This document shows, in pieces, positions 1 through 11,994 of a stretch of 64,000 nucleotides of DNA. The first letter of the stretch is position 1. The number at the start of each line of letters is the position of its first letter. The stretch covers positions 1,074,926-1,138,925 of the forward strand of contig CAADRB010000037.1 of assembly GCA_900708905.1 (NCBI GenBank). Reading direction: 5' to 3'. Source of the DNA: Hymenolepis diminuta. Lineage: Eukaryota > Platyhelminthes > Cestoda > Cyclophyllidea > Hymenolepididae. The position numbers and the translations under genes are program-made. Under the pieces are notes generated by a model. That model was not told the origin of the DNA. It saw only the letters and a list, made by a program, of their open reading frames with translations, and ran no database searches.

Positions 1-3000
1 GATCTAGGCATTAACTACCAGAAAACGGAGAGAAACATCCTCTAATTTTGCTCCCTCCGGCATAAATCAGGACAGTGCATTAGGTAAACGTTGAAATGTT
101 CACTACCACAAAATTAGCAGTCATAATAGAATGAGATAGGAAATATTGCTTCTGGGGAGACACGGCAGAAAGATGCAACATTCTGACAGTAAACAGCGCA
201 AAACAACATCCACAACTACTACAAAGCTACAAGCAAAAAACCTATTTAGGTACTAAAACATTCGTGCCTGGATTGGAATTTATCGTGCGTGATGTGAGAA
301 CCAATAACACCTCCCTCTCTCTTACAAACACTTCGCCATGATTGAACCATGGTACTAAGAAGAGGAAGAAAATAGCAACAGACGCTCACCGCATTTCGTC
401 AGTGGACAAAAACAATTCGTTTCGTACCCAATAAGCGCACACACACAAGGGCCCATCTCGTAATGAGTAAGAAGGGCAAATGCATTTTTCATAAGAGAGA
501 ACAAGGCACCAGTATATCCATAAGTAAAAATATTGCCGTAATAACCAACTACCCACTTCTAGTAACATCTAGAAACAACAAAACGGGGTGGTAGGGCAAA
601 TGAAAGTGTATTTGGTGTTGGTTAATGTGGTCATTTGATAAGTCAGAAAATATTGAGCTCGATTTTCCAGTGAGCGGAATTGCCAACCGGTGGCCAATAA
701 ATTGGACATCCGAATTCGAGCTTCTCACAGAGGAGACCTCAGGATATTCTCTCCCGCTATCCAAGGTGAGCTTGGAAGTTACTTAGCTAAGTCGAGAAAT
801 TGGAAATCACGAGATCGATGCTCATCGATACATAACTACTGATGTGGATGGCCAAACGCGATGGTCAATTCTAGTCAACAAGAAGAAAGCGAATCTCCAA
901 TAAGAGCTTTATTCTGGTTAAGTTAAGTGTTATTAACGCTGCCCTTAATGGACTTTGGAAGTTTAGTTGGATAAGTTGATCATATTAAATGTAACCATAG
1001 ATCTTACCTTTAACCAATGAAGCGCCACAACCCATTCATTTAAAATTTTGCAATCCCAGATTTCGGTATTCTTCCAGGTTTTTAAAGCGTAATTGCGGAA
1101 ACATGTAATTACGGAATGTATTCCATCTGATGAATCCTTACTTCTCGACAGAAATAAGTAAATAACTGCTCTACCTCTGGCAAATGTTATATTTATAAAA
1201 ATACCTTCATTACCAAAGGGTATCTATGACACTAACCGATGCTGATCACCATTCGATCAAAGCGTGTTACAGCCTTGACAATGGCAATTAGTTTGGGACC
1301 CAAATTCAGATTGTGTAATGTCCAGAAACTCGGATTCTAGGCGTTCGAAAAACAATCTACTTGACATTCCTACCACCAAAAATACAATCTGATCTAGTTA
1401 AGGTGCATCTTGAACCGCTCGAAATGCACAGTCTGACACTACCGAATGACAAAACGAACCCAGGAGAAAGGGGGTACTATTAATTCACACAAGTCGAAAT
1501 TTTTTGCAAGACGAAAATGGGTGATATTATCATGAAATGGGGGCAAGCCTAAAAGAGTGCACTTTGTTGAAATATGGAAGCGAGAAGGTACCACAAAAAA
1601 CAATTTGCATGTCAGAAGTGTTTTGCTTAAGTTGCTTATGCGCAACCTAAAAATTATACAATTTAAAGTCTCATATTGAACAGTAAAAAATGTATAAAGC
1701 AAGTTATTTAATTCTTGCAAAATATGGCAAGTAGGGTTAACCTCAGCTGATTGCCCAACAGGTAATTCACTTCAAGGCCACAGGTCCCGTCTCATTTCCA
1801 TCCATAATTTATGAAAAATTACGTGAATTACACTGCCATCTCGAGTAAAATTAACTTAACACGCTCATTAGGGGAATTGTTTACGAAACTGGAATCACAC
1901 TTATGAGAAACTCACATTCTACTGCCTCACTTGTTGACTGAAACTAACCAAAGCAGTTGGTCACACACATCCTTAGATGTGCACCGATGAGCAGTGATCT
2001 CGTGATCTCTGATCCGGCAGACATGAACGAGGACCACTGCGTCATAACCAATTATTTTGTTGACACCTATTTGAATGCTGTAGCTACGTCACTTATTCGA
2101 AGCAACCTTGGGGAATAAGGCAAATTCATCGTAAAATTTCCATTTACCTCAATATAGATGTTGTCAATTTAGAAATTGATCTATTCAGAAAGTTAACCTA
2201 ATCGATTCGACTGTCTTCAAATTTCGGCTTTCTAACGAGGGTGAAAAACCACTATCTTTCGAGACTGAGGAATTTTATTTAAAGCAAAAATGAGTAGAGT
2301 AATTGCTCCTATGCTGTGAGATTTTCCAGACGCATTTCTGAGTTATTTACCAAAATTTTGAGACACCCAACGACCTTCAAATTCTCCCAAAAATAACGGA
2401 TGACCAAAGAGTCCGTCGAAGTACGGACGAGATTGGGAGGGTGGGGGATTGAAATAAACAAAATGGGTAGTGTGTTTGGCCTGTTTAGCTCCAGTGATGC
2501 TCAAGAGCTCAAAACGGAAGGACGGGCTTTAATGAAATGAAATTTAGGACTCGCTGTTCTCTTCTGAACTCTCAATTTTAAGTATAGCAGACTACGCATC
2601 CAAAACTAGGTCAAGACTGCTGAGAACTAGAAAACGGACAAATGCAGCGATTAATCTACCAACGCCGTCTGCTTGAGTCAAACATCTCTAACAGTACAAA
2701 CGTGTTTTTTCGTTCCCACCAGAAACCAATCAGGTGAATGAAAATAGCAATCGGAGACCGGGGGTAAAACTGTCACTGCTCTGGCTAATAGAAAAAAAGT
2801 ATTCTTTTGGGGCTGAGAGAAGAAAATGGGAAGAAATGAATGTGATAGCTTTACGTAAAAGTTAACTATTAATGTAAAATTACTTTTTTTGGGTCTGTTG
2901 CTTAGAAATCGTTACTCAATAGACGCTGATGGGTATCGATTTTGAGTCAAATGATTAGCCGTGTCAATGTAAGATGCTAGGATAATGAAGAGAAACATTA

Positions 3001-4131
3001 TTTGTTACACCCCCACTAAAAGGCGAAAAAATACCGTTTTTACCATGGGAAAGCATCGTGATTGGAGATTGATAATAAATGTCTCATTCCATTTGGCTCT
3101 GGGATTCACGTTGTACATTTTAAAATTTCTGCTCCATATTCAAACATTTCGATGTTAAGTAGTTTTGACAGGATGATTACTTATAAATGGTTTGTCATGT
3201 AACACTCTCATTCTTAGTAATTTTAACATCATCCGACCCGCACATATTTAGGAAGCACCTTGTATTAACATTCAAGAACGTCGACTCGCCAGAGCCAATT
3301 CGGGAATCTACCATTTAAATACCATTCCAAAGTCAACAGCCCTTGGATGCGTTACAGGTCACACCATTTCAACAGACAATTTATCCTCCAGTGGCTCACT
3401 TAGCAGGACAATGGGAGCGAATATGATTTTAACATAAAAGAGTTCACTGGAGTTTAATGGATGTGCGCTGATGAATAGTGACCCATAAGAGGGGCAAATT
3501 CCGATAACGATGACAACATGAATTCCATACATCAAAGTAAAGGAGGAATAATGACTCCGAACAGCAACGCGGTAGATCTTTCGAGAACAGAAAGGGAGAA
3601 AAACGAAAAGGAGGGAAGATAGAAGCAAACTGCCGACCTCTCTAGCAGCCAACATCAAAGAGAAAGCGCGTTTGATTAGAATTAATAGTAACCAGTCGAT
3701 GACTTACCCCAGAACAACATCGAAAAGATTAACACATGGCTAAAGAGTGTCTTATTCACCTAGTAGTCTAGGTTAACTATACTCGTGGCAGTAGTAAATA
3801 CCTATCATTGTTTCACTAAGTAGACGGACACAAAAAAGAGAGAGATCCGAATTCGTACAACATAAGCAAGAGGAAATAAGAAAAGCTTATGAAGACAAGA
3901 ATGACAATATCATGTACCAGATTGTCGTCATCAATTCTTGGCAAACTAAGACTAAGAGCGAAGGACACATATAAAAATGTAATAATAGATGAAAATGATA
4001 AGAACCGAGTAATAAAAGTGATTACAAAATCTCTTCAGAGGTATGTACGATAAATTTCGAACGATGGAGAATAGTAGTATGGCCTCTGCGCAAGGATGAC
4101 ATTCGAAATCGAGGATTATACAAAATTTTTT
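1..4131. other. Intergenic, no gene recognised
   Basis: Open frames here are short and AT-driven, and none resembles a known family. The longest (99 codons, minus strand, 3359-3658) is hydrophobic, but a run that long is expected by chance at this base composition. The only structure seen is a repeat body around 660-790, listed separately. No tRNA, promoter or terminator can be supported. Confidence 0.6.
660..790 (+). repeat. SINE-like repeat body, diverged copy
   Basis: This stretch aligns by eye with the body of the SINE-like copy at 11421-11635. Shared words in order are a TGGCCAATAAA/TGGCTAATAAA box, GAATTCGA followed by CTTCTCAC, then a pyrimidine-rich CTCYCCC and a CAAG(G/A)TGAG(C/T)TTGGAA tail. 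The tRNA-like head is not convincing here, so it is either truncated or decayed. Confidence 0.45.
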
Positions 4132-4335
4132 GTGCACCGGTGGCGCAATGGTCAACATGCACGTTTGCAAAGTCAGAGGCCACGAGATTGATGCCAACCT
4201 GTACACATTCAGTGATGTGGGTAACCAACCACCCTGATTAACTTTGATCAACAAGAGAGGTGGTATAATGTGAGTTTATCGTAAGAGGGACTCCAGGGTA
4301 CCTTCCCTTTACCCAAGTTAAGTTTTGTGAAAAAT
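4132..4335 (+). repeat. tRNA-derived SINE-like element
   Basis: An A-box-like TGGCGCAATGGTC (from about 4141) is followed about 35 nt later by a degenerate B-box-like AGATTGATGCC, the arrangement of an internal RNA polymerase III promoter. About 100 nt further on lies the pyrimidine-rich stretch and CCCAAGTTAAGTTTTG tail also found in the copies near 700 and 11600. Head and tail together make a tRNA-related SINE more likely than a tRNA gene, because no cloverleaf closes. Low conservation indicates an old copy. Confidence 0.5.
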
Positions 4336-7300
4336 CCACTCGGTAGGTTTGAAAAGTTATAACTTCAATAAAACTAGTCATTTATATGTCAGACTATCAT
4401 AAAGTTTCTGATTTCCGCTCCATGTGAATGGAAGAATTTTAAATCATCCATCACTTCCCAATACCCGCCGCATCAGATAACACGATTTTATGATCCAAAT
4501 TTAGTAATTAAAACGACAATTAGCCGGACGCAACCCTAGTTTATATTTCGATGCCATAACTAGTCATTAGTGATCTTAATTACTTATCTTAACTAACCAG
4601 GATTTTGTTCTTCTTATGAAAATTAGTGTTGGGGATAATACCTTCCAATAAAAACTCGAGATTTACTTATTCTGCTCTAGGTGATGAAAAGTCCGAGGAT
4701 TAGTGTTTCCCAAGAAAAGTGGCTTCGATCATCCGACGGAACGGACGCGCAAACAGGAGACACACCAAAAGGGCACCGCAAACATCTCTCTATCAATCAA
4801 ACTTAAGGTGATTGTCTGGGGAAAAGAGGAAGTTGATAAAACGTCTTCCATGTAAACGACTCTTACTAATGGGGCTTGGGTAAAATGTGATGCATCCTGC
4901 TAATAAAAAATTTAAAGAAATGAACCCAGTTGATAAACCCCAAGCGCAGTAGACTATGTTGATTCCATAATGGAACATCACTAAACCGAGGGTGTCCGCT
5001 GTGTCCGGAACCCATCGAAACTGTCTGAATGGGAATTCCCCAACCTAGAATTCTATAATGTGATTTGCTCATCTAAACTGAGTATTGATAATTAGCTTGA
5101 GAATCCGTTTTTACATCTAATCGTCCGCAAGATATTATAATGATCAATGCGTTAATAGAACTGGATGACTTACAAATACATTTTATTGAGTAACTATTAA
5201 AGTTTAAACCAGTGCTGGGCGGTATTCTAAAGATGGCTAGTGTTTCACCTAGGTTGAAACCACATGGATCAGTAGACCTGGAAGTGTTGCACATTAAACG
5301 AGAGTATAGTCCAATCACCTTCAACTTGTGATACCTCGAAATAATAGATTCACCAGGGGATCTCGCAGACAGGAGTGTATACAAAATATGCCTTTGTACA
5401 CTCATGAAACATTTACCTAATTACATTAAAATGAAATTTCATTCCAGCCATCAGACGTTTAAGGAGTCTCCTGCGAGTCTATAGCTAAAAAATTAAGTAA
5501 AAGGTGAAATCTTTGAACTTTTCTAAGACATAAGGCCAAGTTTCAAAAAAACCGTGAAATTTCAGCTACATTCAGCGATGCTGTTGTCTGCAATGATAGA
5601 AACGAAGCAATTTAGTAACGTATAAGGAACTAAGCAAAAATACGCGGAAGATACGAGCGAGAATACATCTTGACTGGATCACATCTTGATATTAATGTCT
5701 ATTACAATTGTTCAGACAAACGAAATAAACTTGACGACAGAGAAAAGTCAATCGTACTCAAGCCGCCGTATTTCAAACGGAGTTCACAATGTGGCTAGAC
5801 ACCGAGGCCCTGGAAACCGCACTAAGAACATGATATAAGTAAAGTTTATATACCACATTTCTTAAATCCTCCGCCCAAAAAGCTCAAGAATACCTAAGCA
5901 CTACTTATCAAAGTGTTACTTAGATGCACTGAAAGGTAGAAAGAGAAAAATCGACGTTTGAAGAGATTGATCAACTGTTATCAACCTAGAGTACTCTAGG
6001 ATTCTGAATTCAGCACCTCCAACAGCAAATGGTTGTGAGGATTCACCGTACAGAGAGTGAACAGGAGGGACAGCATTCGATAATGATGACGATACGCGTG
6101 TGTATTTGCTTAAATACTCAGCCACTTTCAGAATTGTTCTAATGTTGGGTTAGTATAAATAGCTTCCCCAGAACATTCAACCGGTCATAAAGATATTTTC
6201 GATGATAACTTAGTTAACATCCTCGCATGAAACGTCCGGACTAAGAAGCTTTAAATCGGCAATCTCTTTGAAGACCATCAACTAAAAAGGTAGTGGGAGG
6301 AGCGTTTCTTATCAATCAGGGTTTCAAATTTGTGTCACCTAGATTGCCAAACGCGTAGATATCTGCTACACCACCACCACTGGCGTACACAATTTTTTCT
6401 CGGTGACATGGTATAGGCTCAGAATAGGAGAGTGAGAGAAATTTTGGCGACACAATTATCCAAAACTAGATCCCAGCAATAAAATGCTCTTGAATTCAAC
6501 ACAGTGGGCAAAAACACGATAGAATTGCATTTTACCTTCGCCTACATCGAGAACACGTTAACATCGCTTTCCATATTCGTTTACCAAAATAGGGGCTCAT
6601 TCTGCCAAATCGTTGGTGTAAAATTAATCTTCCTGTGATTAGTTATTCAGAGGAACGCCGTTACGCTCTAGTTGCCCTACTGTTCGACTCGTTCACTGAA
6701 CAATTTTTTCCAGACCTGATTGCTGATTCGTGAGGTAAAATTCCAATTATCGCGTCGTCATTGTATGCTATTGAGGAACCTGTGTCTACGTCTCCAGTCA
6801 CTCTTCTACTGCGTCACCACACGATGAAATGTAATTTGGCACCATATTTAAGGAATACGTCAATAAGGGCTTGAGGTAGCTGGGTGATCGGTTGATATCA
6901 CGCGAATTTCCTGGGTGATATAGTTGCCCTCTTTCTTCCATATTCGTTTTTCAAGAGGTGCTACCAAATCATTTGTGCAAAAGGTACTCAAATTTCTTTC
7001 GATGATTGAAAGATTAATTATTCCCGCAAACTATCAATCAGCGGGAATTCGTGGAAACAGAATTAAAAATCAGAGACATATTTTCAGATTGTAGCACGTC
7101 TCAATTAGCTCAATGCGAGAAATCTAAATATGTCAGACCCAAGATATTGTATGATATCGTGTCACCATTATATGCTATGGCAGAAGTAAAAAAATTGTTG
7201 CCATCTGTGTAATGTAATGTGAGTCGATCCCCAACAAGTTGAATACAACGAATACGCGCCCACCTGGATCTACTATTGTCTTCGTCCTTCCAAAGTCATT

Positions 7301-8940
7301 CAGCAAGAGATCTTACCCGATCACTGATGCAAAGTTCATATCGATTTCTTTCGGCTCTTTTGGAAGAAGGCTAAAATAGCAACCTTGCCAGCCTTTACGG
7401 GAGCCGATCAACAGGGTCAAATTTTAACTCAAAACGAAATATAAGATAAACAAGAAGAGTTCTGTTTAGTAAGAATAGAACAAGACGTCCATTTCAGAGG
7501 TAGAAAAGAAACACTGTGACATTTGATATCGATTTACAATCAGTGTTAAAACGCAAAGGATTATGTAAATATTATAATCAGACTGGGATCAGGCCAGATT
7601 ATCTGAGTAATATTTAAAAAAGGGATATCATATTAGCACTGTATAGATAAGTGAATGCACTCAAATGAGCTCTGTTTTGTCAGTCACGTTAACTGGTATA
7701 ATCCTGCTAGTACCTTGGCCTATTAGAAGAAAGTACTGCACCTAAAGAATGCATGAATAATGTAATCGATTGGAGTTGAATCGCAAATTGCAGTATATAC
7801 AAAATGGCAGCGGTGTAACTCCAGAAGATCATGAAATTTCGATTGAAAACCAATAAACATAGTTAAACTATCACCCCGACGCCGTGAAGATTACTCTCAA
7901 AGAATTAAGCCATGAAGGTCTTATGGACAAAGTGCAACATGAGTTATACAGAAATCATTGGTTTTGGAACAAGATTTACCAAATCTCACAATACCCTCAA
8001 TGAATGTTACATTTACAAGAAACACCCTCTCTGTCCAAATCGGATCCGTTGTCTTCAATAGACTTAATCAATAATGCAAAAAATTTGGCAACGCTACTGT
8101 AATTCGTACCATGCAGTAAAAAGGTTAGACTAAATTAGTATCTTTCAGAATGTCATCATACTAATACAGCTTCCAGAGACTATTCAGTCATGAAAAAGCT
8201 GACAATGAAAGTTGATAGGTACTGAGAAATGAATAAGAGAAAATTCAACTCTGCTTAAAATGAAGCCCGCAAGTAACACAATTCCCCAATTCCACAGATA
8301 AGAACCATTGAAAAGTATAATTTCAAAGGTATCGGTTCTTAACCAATATTATTGTATAGCAAATAATTAGATTTAAGAAAGGAAGGTTCACCGAAAATAG
8401 TCATAAGGAAAAGTAGAACAAGTGAAGATCAAAGCGGAGGTACTATGGGAAAGAGGCAGAAAAAATCACTAATTTATTAAAGATTGTTACGAGGACGTAT
8501 CGAATATCTTTGAAACCCGACTAAGAACTTCAAATTCTCTGAATGGAATTCGGTACTAGATTTATCGATTATCGGTTTTTGATTAGTTAGCTTAGTACTT
8601 AACCAGGTAGTTAATCATTCGCTATACCTATTGAATTTGAATGTAAACAGAAAAATCCCCTAACATAGTGAAAAAGAAATGCTCATTGGGTCAAAATTTG
8701 TTTTCCTTCTTGCTCCTGGAATGGAAGGACCACTGGATTTAGCCAATTCTCATACGATAAGACAGGGATCGATAACGAAATTCATTTGCCATTAGAAATC
8801 TTAGCTTTCCCTGATTCTAAATGCTACATTGTAAACATCTGAAAAAAGTAATAACCAAACTACAAATTTTAGCGGGTCCACAATTACATTCCATTAAGAC
8901 AGCATTTGACGGTTTTCATGAAATTGACAAGAGATAGAGT
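4336..8940. other. Intergenic, no gene recognised
   Basis: No open frame has a recognisable family signature. A 110-codon minus-strand frame (5073-5405) and a 69-codon frame (5916-6125) are within chance length. A short fragment of minus strand near 5000-5070 faintly recalls a class B GPCR fourth helix but is frameshifted and was rejected. One half of a dispersed repeat sits at 5748-5799. Confidence 0.55.
5748..5799 (+). repeat. Short dispersed repeat, copy 1
   Basis: About 53 nt match a segment at 37598-37650 at roughly 80 % identity by eye, both beginning TCAATCRTACTCAAG followed by YCGCCGT. The copies are 32 kb apart, in the same orientation, and not flanked by longer homology. The family is unknown; it may be the remnant of a larger mobile element. 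Confidence 0.4.
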
Positions 8941-8989
8941 CTAGACTAGCTTATATTTGTAAAACCTCTCTCTCTCTTCAGACTTCATA

Positions 8990-9285
8990 TCACGCAGACC
9001 CAAGAATAATTGCATAGTGTTTAATCGCATGCGCGAGCCGTCGTCGTAGTCGTTTGGCGGGGCATTAAAAGGGCGCATAACAGACACCCAACTGACCACG
9101 CGAGTGAAAAGGGTGAAGACCATAAAGTGATTGTTTTCTTCTCTCTTTCTTTTTCGGCTTATTTGGCCTGTGCCAGGGACGACACAAACCGAATTTGCAC
9201 TCACGCCGCCACGTTCACCACGCACAAGTGATCTCGTGACTCCACTACACCCACACTCACTCCAGGTATAATTTCTAATCCTCCT
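8990..9285. promoter_or_regulatory. CpG-rich patch, possible orphan promoter
   Basis: The stretch is much richer in CG dinucleotides than its surroundings, for example a cluster of CGTCG and GCGCG words at 9026-9062 and another at 9177-9225. It resembles the local composition upstream of the PKA regulatory subunit gene. A 122-codon minus-strand frame (8941-9309) spans it, but that length can arise simply because stops are rarer in GC-rich DNA, and the translation matches nothing known. On the plus strand a usable splice donor, CCAG|GTATAAT, lies at about 9263-9272, so a 5' UTR exon is possible. Which gene it would serve is unknown. Confidence 0.3.
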
Positions 9286-9309
9286 TCTCGTCTTTCCTAT
9301 CAATCGCAT

Positions 9310-11420
9310 ATTTGATTTTTTACATCCCGATGTTTTAATTAACTGAAAATCAATTTAACTGGAAGGTTCAATTTCTTTCCTTGAACAGCAGTTATTGCAC
9401 AATCTTACTAAAAAAATCAAATATTATTTAAAGCTGACAAATTTGAAACTGCATTTAGCGCAAATTATCAGAAATTTTATCAAATGAACGGATTGCCATT
9501 TTTTAACCTAATCAAAGATTGAAATTAACTTATTATTAAAAGGGAGAAGGCCTAAACCCAGGTAATTTTGAAGAAAAGGGAATAAACTCATTGTTTTTAC
9601 CATTTTAAGATTTCAGAGACGAGGACTTTTGGCGTTGTCGGATTATTAGAGCAAGAAAGTCGGTATCCACCTCCGTGAGAAATGGATTAAAATATAAAAC
9701 TTCAAAGGTTGAGCTCGAAAGCTTAACCCGATTAGTCGGAAGAATGCAAAACTAAGAGGAGGGGGGTAGGAGGCTTAACTATTTTGAAAAATAGTTACAT
9801 CATTTTGGAAAATATTTGTCCAACCAATAATAATGAAAACTAATAAATCTTAGCTAACTATATGAAAGCTTAGAGAGTTCAATGTATCATGGAAAATGCA
9901 TTCAAAATTTACAAAACTCGAAGTCAGTAAAAAACAACTCTCTCTTATAAATAGACGTAAAGACTACTCAACGACCTTCAACCCATTCTGGGGCCCCATT
10001 AATTTTGCAGAGGCACCATCCAATTTATTGGCTCACAGCTCCGCATACAAGCCTGGCATAAAACACCAAAGATGAGTGGACGGTCATGAATACTGAGCCG
10101 AGACAAGTCGATAAAATTAGTGGATGAAGATACAATTATAACTTGTATGAATACCAACGTTCTTACGCCTTCAGCTTAGTCAGGATTACATAAGATGAAC
10201 ATATCTCTGCATAAACTAGACAAAATAACAAGAAACATCGAATCTATCCCACATCAAATATCGGATTGAAATAAAGTCTTCGAGATAGTTCACTTATGAC
10301 AAAAGCCCAGTCAGAAAAATGCTCTTTTCCTATTATGAAAACTCTATAATCGAGGGTGCTGATGTGGTTCTTTAAGTCCCTCACGTAAATTCAATGAGTA
10401 TCCAAATCGGACAACCAAAACCTGTGGCAATACAGAGAGGGTCACGACGTGAAAATGGAAATGGGGGGAAGTCGATAACTGGACTTAGGAGACGAATGCC
10501 TGTTGTATTACAAGGAGTGGTAAAAGAACATCAACCAAATTTGCAAGTTTAGTAAGAGGAAAATTAACTTCGTTAATAGATTTAAGAAAAATAAATCTCT
10601 CTTCAAAGACTAAGTGGAAGGTTTTAAGACTGGTTGGTTGGTTGGTTGGTTAAAGACCCGCTACTAACATAAAAATGGCACAGTCGATCATACATCTCAC
10701 TTATCAGGTCATGAGCGAACCTGGCGGAGAGAAAAGTCACACAAAGTTTGAGTGTTTAAGTGGGTGTGAGAACTAGACGCCAAAGTAAATGAATCCAAGA
10801 CCAACGAAAAAGTAAAGTTGTGGGTGGAGGGGAAAATACCCACAGTTCAAGTGGCAAATAATCTGCGATAAAATTTACGTAAGGCGTAATAAATAATCTG
10901 GAAATTCAAGTCATAATTGGAATGATCTGTTGCCCGAAATTAAACTTAATTGGATTCTACTGTTATTAATTATGGGTGGAAATGTCTCTTAAGTTCTGTT
11001 ATCAATCTTAATTTACTATTATGAATTACTTAAACCACATAACCTTGACACAAACCGAACGGCCAATAACCGCTTGATCCTTCTTTGACTCGGATATGTG
11101 CAGTGAAAACGCAGAAATCTACGCTCATTCAGCAGTCTAACTAGATAGCTATTGGCCTGATCCATAACCAGAAGCTATGATTTATTTTAATCAACCAAAA
11201 TAAATCATGAGGTAGAGAAAATAGTATGGGCAATCAATGAATCAGTATATTGTTTAAAGCTGATCCAGGAGAAGAATGAGGTATATTCGTAAACCGTTGT
11301 TGATCGTAATGAAATACAAGAAAACTCTAGCGAGGAACGGTATAGGAAAGTAACAAAGAAACTTGCAAATTGCGCTTTAATAGCCATCTATTCCAGCCGC
11401 AGATACGGAATTTATTATTA
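9310..11420. other. Intergenic, no gene recognised
   Basis: Nothing coding is recognised. The stretch contains a short TGGT tandem repeat at 10631-10651 and otherwise unstructured AT-rich sequence. Confidence 0.55.
10631..10651. repeat. (TGGT)5 microsatellite
   Basis: Five uninterrupted TGGT units followed by one T. Confidence 0.9.
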
Positions 11421-11635
11421 GCTTCATTGTCAATCGATGGCGAAGCAGACAAGGCTCTCATTTACAAAGCCAAAGGTCCTGGTTTCAAGTACCCCTAGTG
11501 CATACCCAGTAGGTTGAATGACATACCGTATTGGCTAATAAAGGTGGCAGAATTCGACTTTCTCACCAGGAAGCACTATGATGCTGTCCCCCTACTCAAG
11601 ATGAGTTTTGGAAACGCTATGCTAAATGACCTTGG
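11421..11635 (+). repeat. tRNA-derived SINE-like element
   Basis: This is the clearest copy of the family. It has an A-box-like ATGGCGAAGCAGAC at about 11438 and a B-box-like GGTTTCAAGTACCC about 45 nt later. A body follows with TTGGCTAATAAAGG, GAATTCGACTTTCTCACC, a CCCCCTACTCAAG motif and a GAGTTTTGG end. The same body order is seen near 660-790 and 61130-61240. The copy lies just downstream of the EXOSC7 3' end. Confidence 0.55.
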
Positions 11636-11642
11636 TAATTTG

Positions 11643-11648
11643 TTTATT
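11643..11648 (-). terminator. Candidate poly(A) signal for EXOSC7
   Basis: AATAAA on the minus strand about 350 nt downstream of the candidate EXOSC7 stop codon. It is the first exact hexamer I noticed in that direction. AATAAA is common in AT-rich DNA, so this is only a candidate. Confidence 0.25.
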
Positions 11649-11994
11649 TTCATTCTCCAGGAGACAAAGTTTTGAAGATAATTAACTACTAACTTGTAAC
11701 ATCGCGAAAATTATTACAGTGTGGCCAATCAAAATAGGCTTAATCATTTTTCTTTAGGAATTCTTAAGCAGATGTACTAAAACAGCTCTCAAAAGCTCTC
11801 TCGAATGGGGACTTTCCAAAGGAATGCCATAGTATCTCTCACTCATACATGAGGAAAAAATCATATAAACAGATTAAATTGAGCGAGTGAAATCACTTAT
11901 TTTTGGCGAATAAACGCCACTGACGTTCACTTCATGAGCTAAACGCACACGCACTAGCAAGTCACGCTGAACAATCAAGGTTTCATCCACATAT

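Noticed and set aside
4132..4210. Genuine tRNA gene at the SINE-like heads
   Set aside because: A- and B-box words are present, but the acceptor stem and anticodon arm do not pair, and each is followed by a shared non-tRNA body.
4793..5072. Minus-strand HYRILGWGIPI resembling class B GPCR helix 4, followed by helix 5-like sequence in another frame
   Set aside because: Only about 15 residues fit, the continuation needs a frameshift, there are no other receptor exons nearby and no good splice sites.
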